Shown here: piece by piece, positions 60,904 through 64,000 of the stretch
Position numbering within the stretch: position 1 is the first letter of the stretch
How the letters are laid out: every line of letters begins with the position of its first letter
Assembly: GCF_001593005.1 (NCBI RefSeq)
Contig: NZ_LQZQ01000001.1
Location: forward strand, 186,001-250,000
Direction: 5' to 3'
Length of the DNA: 64,000 nucleotides
Source of the DNA: Roseivirga ehrenbergii
GTDB lineage: Bacteria; Bacteroidota; Bacteroidia; Cytophagales; Cyclobacteriaceae
Program-made: the position numbers and the translations under genes
The notes under the pieces: model-generated
Told to the model about the DNA's origin: nothing
Databases searched by the model: none
Seen by the model: only the letters and a program-made list of their open reading frames with translations

Positions 60904-63807
60904 TTATACCGCAGCTTCTTCTGGAGCATAATCTGAAACAGGAATACAGCTACACATCAAGTTTCTATCGCCATAGGCAGAATCGATGCGGGCTACTGTT
61001 GGCCAGAACTTGGCTTCTTTCACATATTCAGCAGGATAAACTGCTTTTTCACGCGAATAAGGTCTTTCCCAGTTTCCTTCCAATACCATGGCTTGAGTAT
61101 GTGGTGAATTGATAAGAACGTTATCACTCTCATCAGCAATTCCGTCCATTACTTCTCTGATTTCCTGACGAATGCTCAACATGGCTTCACAGAAACGATC
61201 CAATTCTACTTTCGATTCAGACTCTGTTGGTTCGATCATCAAAGTACCCGCTACTGGGAATGATACCGTTGGCGCATGGAAACCATAGTCCATCAAACGC
61301 TTGGCAATATCACCTACCTCAATTTTACTAGCTTTAAAGTCACGACAATCCACAATCATTTCATGTGCACAACGTCCTTTCGATCCAGCGTATAGAATTT
61401 TGTACTCCTTCTCAAGAATGGCCTTAATATAGTTTGCATTCAAAATGGCCAACTTGGTAGCGTTTGTCAATCCTTCAGCGCCCATCATCGCGATGTAAGC
61501 GTAAGAAATTGTTAGAATACTAGCGCTACCCCAAGGAGCTGCAGAAACCGCAGTAATTGCATGCTCTCCTCCACTTTCTACAACTGGGCTACCTGGTAAA
61601 AACGGTGCAAGGTGTGATCTCACTCCGATTGGTCCCATTCCAGGCCCACCACCACCGTGAGGAATACAGAAAGTTTTATGCAAATTCAAGTGACAAACGT
61701 CTGCACCAATAAGACCAGGACTAGTTAAGCCCACTTGAGCATTCATGTTAGCGCCATCCATATAGACTTGTCCGCCATTGTCATGCACAATCTGACAAAT
61801 GTCCTTGATACTTTCTTCAAACACACCGTGGGTTGAAGGATAAGTTACCATTAAGCAAGAAAGCTCATTGCTGTTTTGTTCTACCTTTAATTTAAGGTCT
61901 TCTACATCAATGTTTCCACGCTCATCGCAAGCGACCAATACCACTTTCATACCTGCCATCACTGCAGAGGCTGGGTTGGTACCGTGTGCCGAAGTTGGGA
62001 TAATAGCCACATTACGCTGCATATCGCCTCGGCTTTCGTGGTAAGCTCGAATCACCATAAGGCCAGCGTACTCTCCTTGCGCACCAGAGTTTGGTTGCAA
62101 AGAAACATCGTCAAAACCAGTGATTTCAGAAAGCCAATCCACTAAATCGTTGAAGAGCATTTGGTATCCTTTAGTTTGGTCTAAAGGAGCAAAAGGATGA
62201 ATACCACCGAATTCTGGCCAAGTTACTGGCACCATTTCAGCCGTAGCATTCAATTTCATTGTACAAGAACCCAGAGAAATCATGGAATGCACCAATGACA
62301 AATCTTTGTTCTCTAATTTTTTGATGTAACGAAGCATTTCGTGCTCAGAGTGGTACTGATTAAACACTGGGTGTGTCATGAAATCAGATGTACGCTCTAA
62401 GTTTTTCGGAAGTTCAACTTCTAGACCAGCTGCCTCAGCATCCAAATCAAATTTCACTACCTGACCGCTTGCCTCTGCAAATACATCAAGTATCAGTTGA
62501 ATGTCGTCAACTCTGGTGGTTTCATCTACAGAAATACCAATATCTCCGTTTTCGAAGTACCTGAAGTTGATTTCATTTACTTCGGCAATCGTTCTAATTT
62601 TATCTGAAACAGAAGATTCTGCTTCAATTCTTAAAGTGTCGAAATACACTTCGTTTAATTGCTTAAACTCTAATGAAGTCAAGCCTTTCTCTAATAGCTT
62701 CGCGAAGCCATGAATTTTAAGAGCAATATGCTTAATACCTTTTGAGCCATGGTAAACACCATACATTCCGGCCATTACCCCAAGTAAAACCTGAGCGGTA
62801 CAGATATTAGATGTTGCTTTTTCTCTTCTTATATGTTGCTCTCGGGTCTGAAGCGCCATTCTGTAGGCCTTGTTGCCTTGGCTATCAATAGAAACTCCAA
62901 TAATTCTACCCGGAATCTGACGCTTGAATTCGTCTTTCGTAGCAAAATAGGCAGCATGTGGCCCACCATAACCCATTGGTACACCAAACCTTTGAGTGGT
63001 ACCTACTACCGCATCAGCCCCCATTTCTCCCGGAGGAGTTAATAGCGCTAGCGACATTAAGTCGGCAGCAGCGGTTACAAATACATTATTGGCTTGTGCT
63101 GTTTCAATAAAAGATTTGAAATCTCTTACGCTACCGTCACCTGCTGGGTATTGGTAAAGCACACCGTATAAATCTTCGCTGGTTAAATCAAGCTCTTCAA
63201 TCTTGCCAATGACCAAATTGATCCCGACAGGAATCGAACGTGTTTTTAAAAGATCAATGGTTTGGGGGAAAGTATTTTCGTCTACAAAGAAAGTATTCGC
63301 ATTTTTCTTTTCCTTCTTTTTCAAACCTGAAAACATGAACATGGCTTCAGCCGCTGCGGTAGCCTCATCTAATAAAGAAGCATTTGCGATAGGCATTCCA
63401 GTAAGGTCCATTACCATAGTTTGGAAGTTGATCAAGGCTTCTAATCTACCTTGAGCAATTTCTGCTTGATAAGGAGTATAAGCAGTATACCATCCTGGGT
63501 TTTCAAGAATATTTCTTTGAATTACACCTGGAACAATGGTGTCGTAATAACCCATTCCAATGTAAGATTTGAACAGTTGGTTATGGCTAGCAACCTGTCT
63601 CAAATCCTTTAAAAACTGGAACTCCGATTTAGGGAGAGGCAGGTTCAACGGCTCCTTCATTCTAATGCCTGCAGGTACCGTTTCATCAATCAATGCATCT
63701 ACGCTTGGTAATCCGATTACCTTAAGCATTTCCGCTACATCTTGCTGATCAGGACCATTGTGTCGATCTTCAAATTTTTGGGTTTTCCTTAAATCAATCT
63801 TAGTCAT
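60904..63807 (-). CDS. gcvP: glycine dehydrogenase (decarboxylating), P protein of the glycine cleavage system
   Basis: A 967-residue PLP enzyme in the fused (N plus C half) form. It decarboxylates glycine and passes the aminomethyl group to the H protein. The PLP lysine motif is [20 protein letters not shown] (about residues 680-700). The N-terminal half has FIGMGYYDT-like and [23 protein letters not shown] segments. ATG at 63807 ([19 protein letters not shown]) is chosen over a GTG at 63855 because the -7 element (63855-63862) overlaps the latter. No gcvT or gcvH is adjacent. Confidence 0.95.
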   Translation of the reverse strand: MTKIDLRKTQKFEDRHNGPDQQDVAEMLKVIGLPSVDALIDETVPAGIRMKEPLNLPLPKSEFQFLKDLRQVASHNQLFKSYIGMGYYDTIVPGVIQRNILENPGWYTAYTPYQAEIAQGRLEALINFQTMVMDLTGMPIANASLLDEATAAAEAMFMFSGLKKKEKKNANTFFVDENTFPQTIDLLKTRSIPVGINLVIGKIEELDLTSEDLYGVLYQYPAGDGSVRDFKSFIETAQANNVFVTAAADLMSLALLTPPGEMGADAVVGTTQRFGVPMGYGGPHAAYFATKDEFKRQIPGRIIGVSIDSQGNKAYRMALQTREQHIRREKATSNICTAQVLLGVMAGMYGVYHGSKGIKHIALKIHGFAKLLEKGLTSLEFKQLNEVYFDTLRIEAESSVSDKIRTIAEVNEINFRYFENGDIGISVDETTRVDDIQLILDVFAEASGQVVKFDLDAEAAGLEVELPKNLERTSDFMTHPVFNQYHSEHEMLRYIKKLENKDLSLVHSMISLGSCTMKLNATAEMVPVTWPEFGGIHPFAPLDQTKGYQMLFNDLVDWLSEITGFDDVSLQPNSGAQGEYAGLMVIRAYHESRGDMQRNVAIIPTSAHGTNPASAVMAGMKVVLVACDERGNIDVEDLKLKVEQNSNELSCLMVTYPSTHGVFEESIKDICQIVHDNGGQVYMDGANMNAQVGLTSPGLIGADVCHLNLHKTFCIPHGGGGPGMGPIGVRSHLAPFLPGSPVVESGGEHAITAVSAAPWGSASILTISYAYIAMMGAEGLTNATKLAILNANYIKAILEKEYKILYAGSKGRCAHEMIVDCRDFKASKIEVGDIAKRLMDYGFHAPTVSFPVAGTLMIEPTESESKVELDRFCEAMLSIRQEIREVMDGIADESDNVLINSPHTQAMVLEGNWERPYSREKAVYPAEYVKEAKFWPTVARIDSAYGDRNLMCSCIPVSDYAPEEAAV

Positions 63808-63854
63808 ATCCAGTATTCCAATAGGGTGTAAATTCTCACTTTTGAAAAGAAGCA

Positions 63855-63862
63855 CAAATGTA
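63855..63862 (-). promoter_or_regulatory. -7 element TACATTTG of gcvP
   Basis: Exact TAnnTTTG match on the minus strand, 47 bases before the gcvP ATG. It overlaps the alternative GTG start and so argues against that start. No riboswitch-like structure was recognised between it and the ATG. Confidence 0.55.
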
Positions 63863-64000
63863 AGAGTCTAGCTGTGAAAACCCTTAGTTCACAGCTAAAA
63901 AAGAATACCATTTGAGTAACAGTTAAGCCGTACTTTTAAATATTTTTTTAGCTTTGGTGAATTAATAAAACTGCAACATTAAACAATACATTCCAATGAG

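Noticed and set aside
63808-63855. GTG start adding 16 residues to gcvP
   Set aside because: The GTG overlaps the promoter -7 element; ATG at 63807 gives the normal family N-terminus.
1-64000. Insertion sequences, prophage, integrons or toxin-antitoxin loci
   Set aside because: No transposase, integrase, phage structural gene or recognisable toxin-antitoxin pair was seen on either strand.

Overview
The window looks like a chromosomal segment from a free-living, probably marine member of the Bacteroidota, order Cytophagales (Roseivirga/Fulvivirga-like; the genus is an inference). The evidence is the type IX secretion sorting domains, a PorU2/PorV2 pair, DUF4199 and BatA-type proteins, a gingipain-like peptidase, the absence of Shine-Dalgarno sequences, and many copies of the Bacteroidota promoter signature (TTG, 17-21 bases, TAnnTTTG). 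No insertion sequence, prophage or CRISPR array was seen. Almost all of the sequence is coding.

Bases 1-11600: a Sua5-type tRNA-modification gene cut by the window edge, a TPR lipoprotein, a large secreted BNR-repeat protein, a NUDIX hydrolase, two small unknowns, RecQ, an enoyl-CoA hydratase and ComEC, then a divergent Crp/Fnr regulator. Bases 11600-20100: a phosphodiesterase and a TonB-dependent receptor, GNAT and PhoH, a divergent SAM hydroxide adenosyltransferase with a monooxygenase-like gene, tRNA-Leu(CAA) and methionine aminopeptidase. Bases 20100-31730: an unknown gene with a 48-residue ORF, a small Fe-S protein, an AraC-TPR sensor-regulator opposite an ankyrin lipoprotein and an acyltransferase, then PorU2 and PorV2.

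Bases 31900-38290 carry envelope-stress-like modules: PadR with a PspC/adhesin-fold membrane protein, followed by an ECF sigma factor, a membrane protein in the anti-sigma position and two paralogous outer-membrane barrel proteins. Bases 39050-46240 carry the phenylacetyl-CoA epoxidase genes: a TetR regulator behind a PaaR-like operator, paaA, a double-domain paaB, paaC and paaD. The reductase paaE lies further on, inverted, with ergothioneine genes egtB and egtD between. A perfect 10-copy heptamer repeat separates paaC from paaD.

Bases 46300-64000: purB, an adaptor/permease/TolC export operon without its ATPase, a methyltransferase, two glycosyltransferases, two DUF4199 proteins, a dihydroorotase homologue that has lost most of its metal ligands, a BatA-like protein, a second PadR-membrane protein pair with an operator inside its promoter, and the glycine decarboxylase P protein.

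Several genes appear to begin with TTG or GTG (sua5, comEC, phoH, porV2, a glycosyltransferase, the BatA-like gene). Several others have longer reading frames whose upstream TTG/GTG was rejected for a better ATG. The most interesting points are the probable pseudo-dihydroorotase, the paa-egt arrangement with its operator and repeat, the PadR/PspC module, the collapsed tRNA-Leu remnant and the 48-residue ORF.
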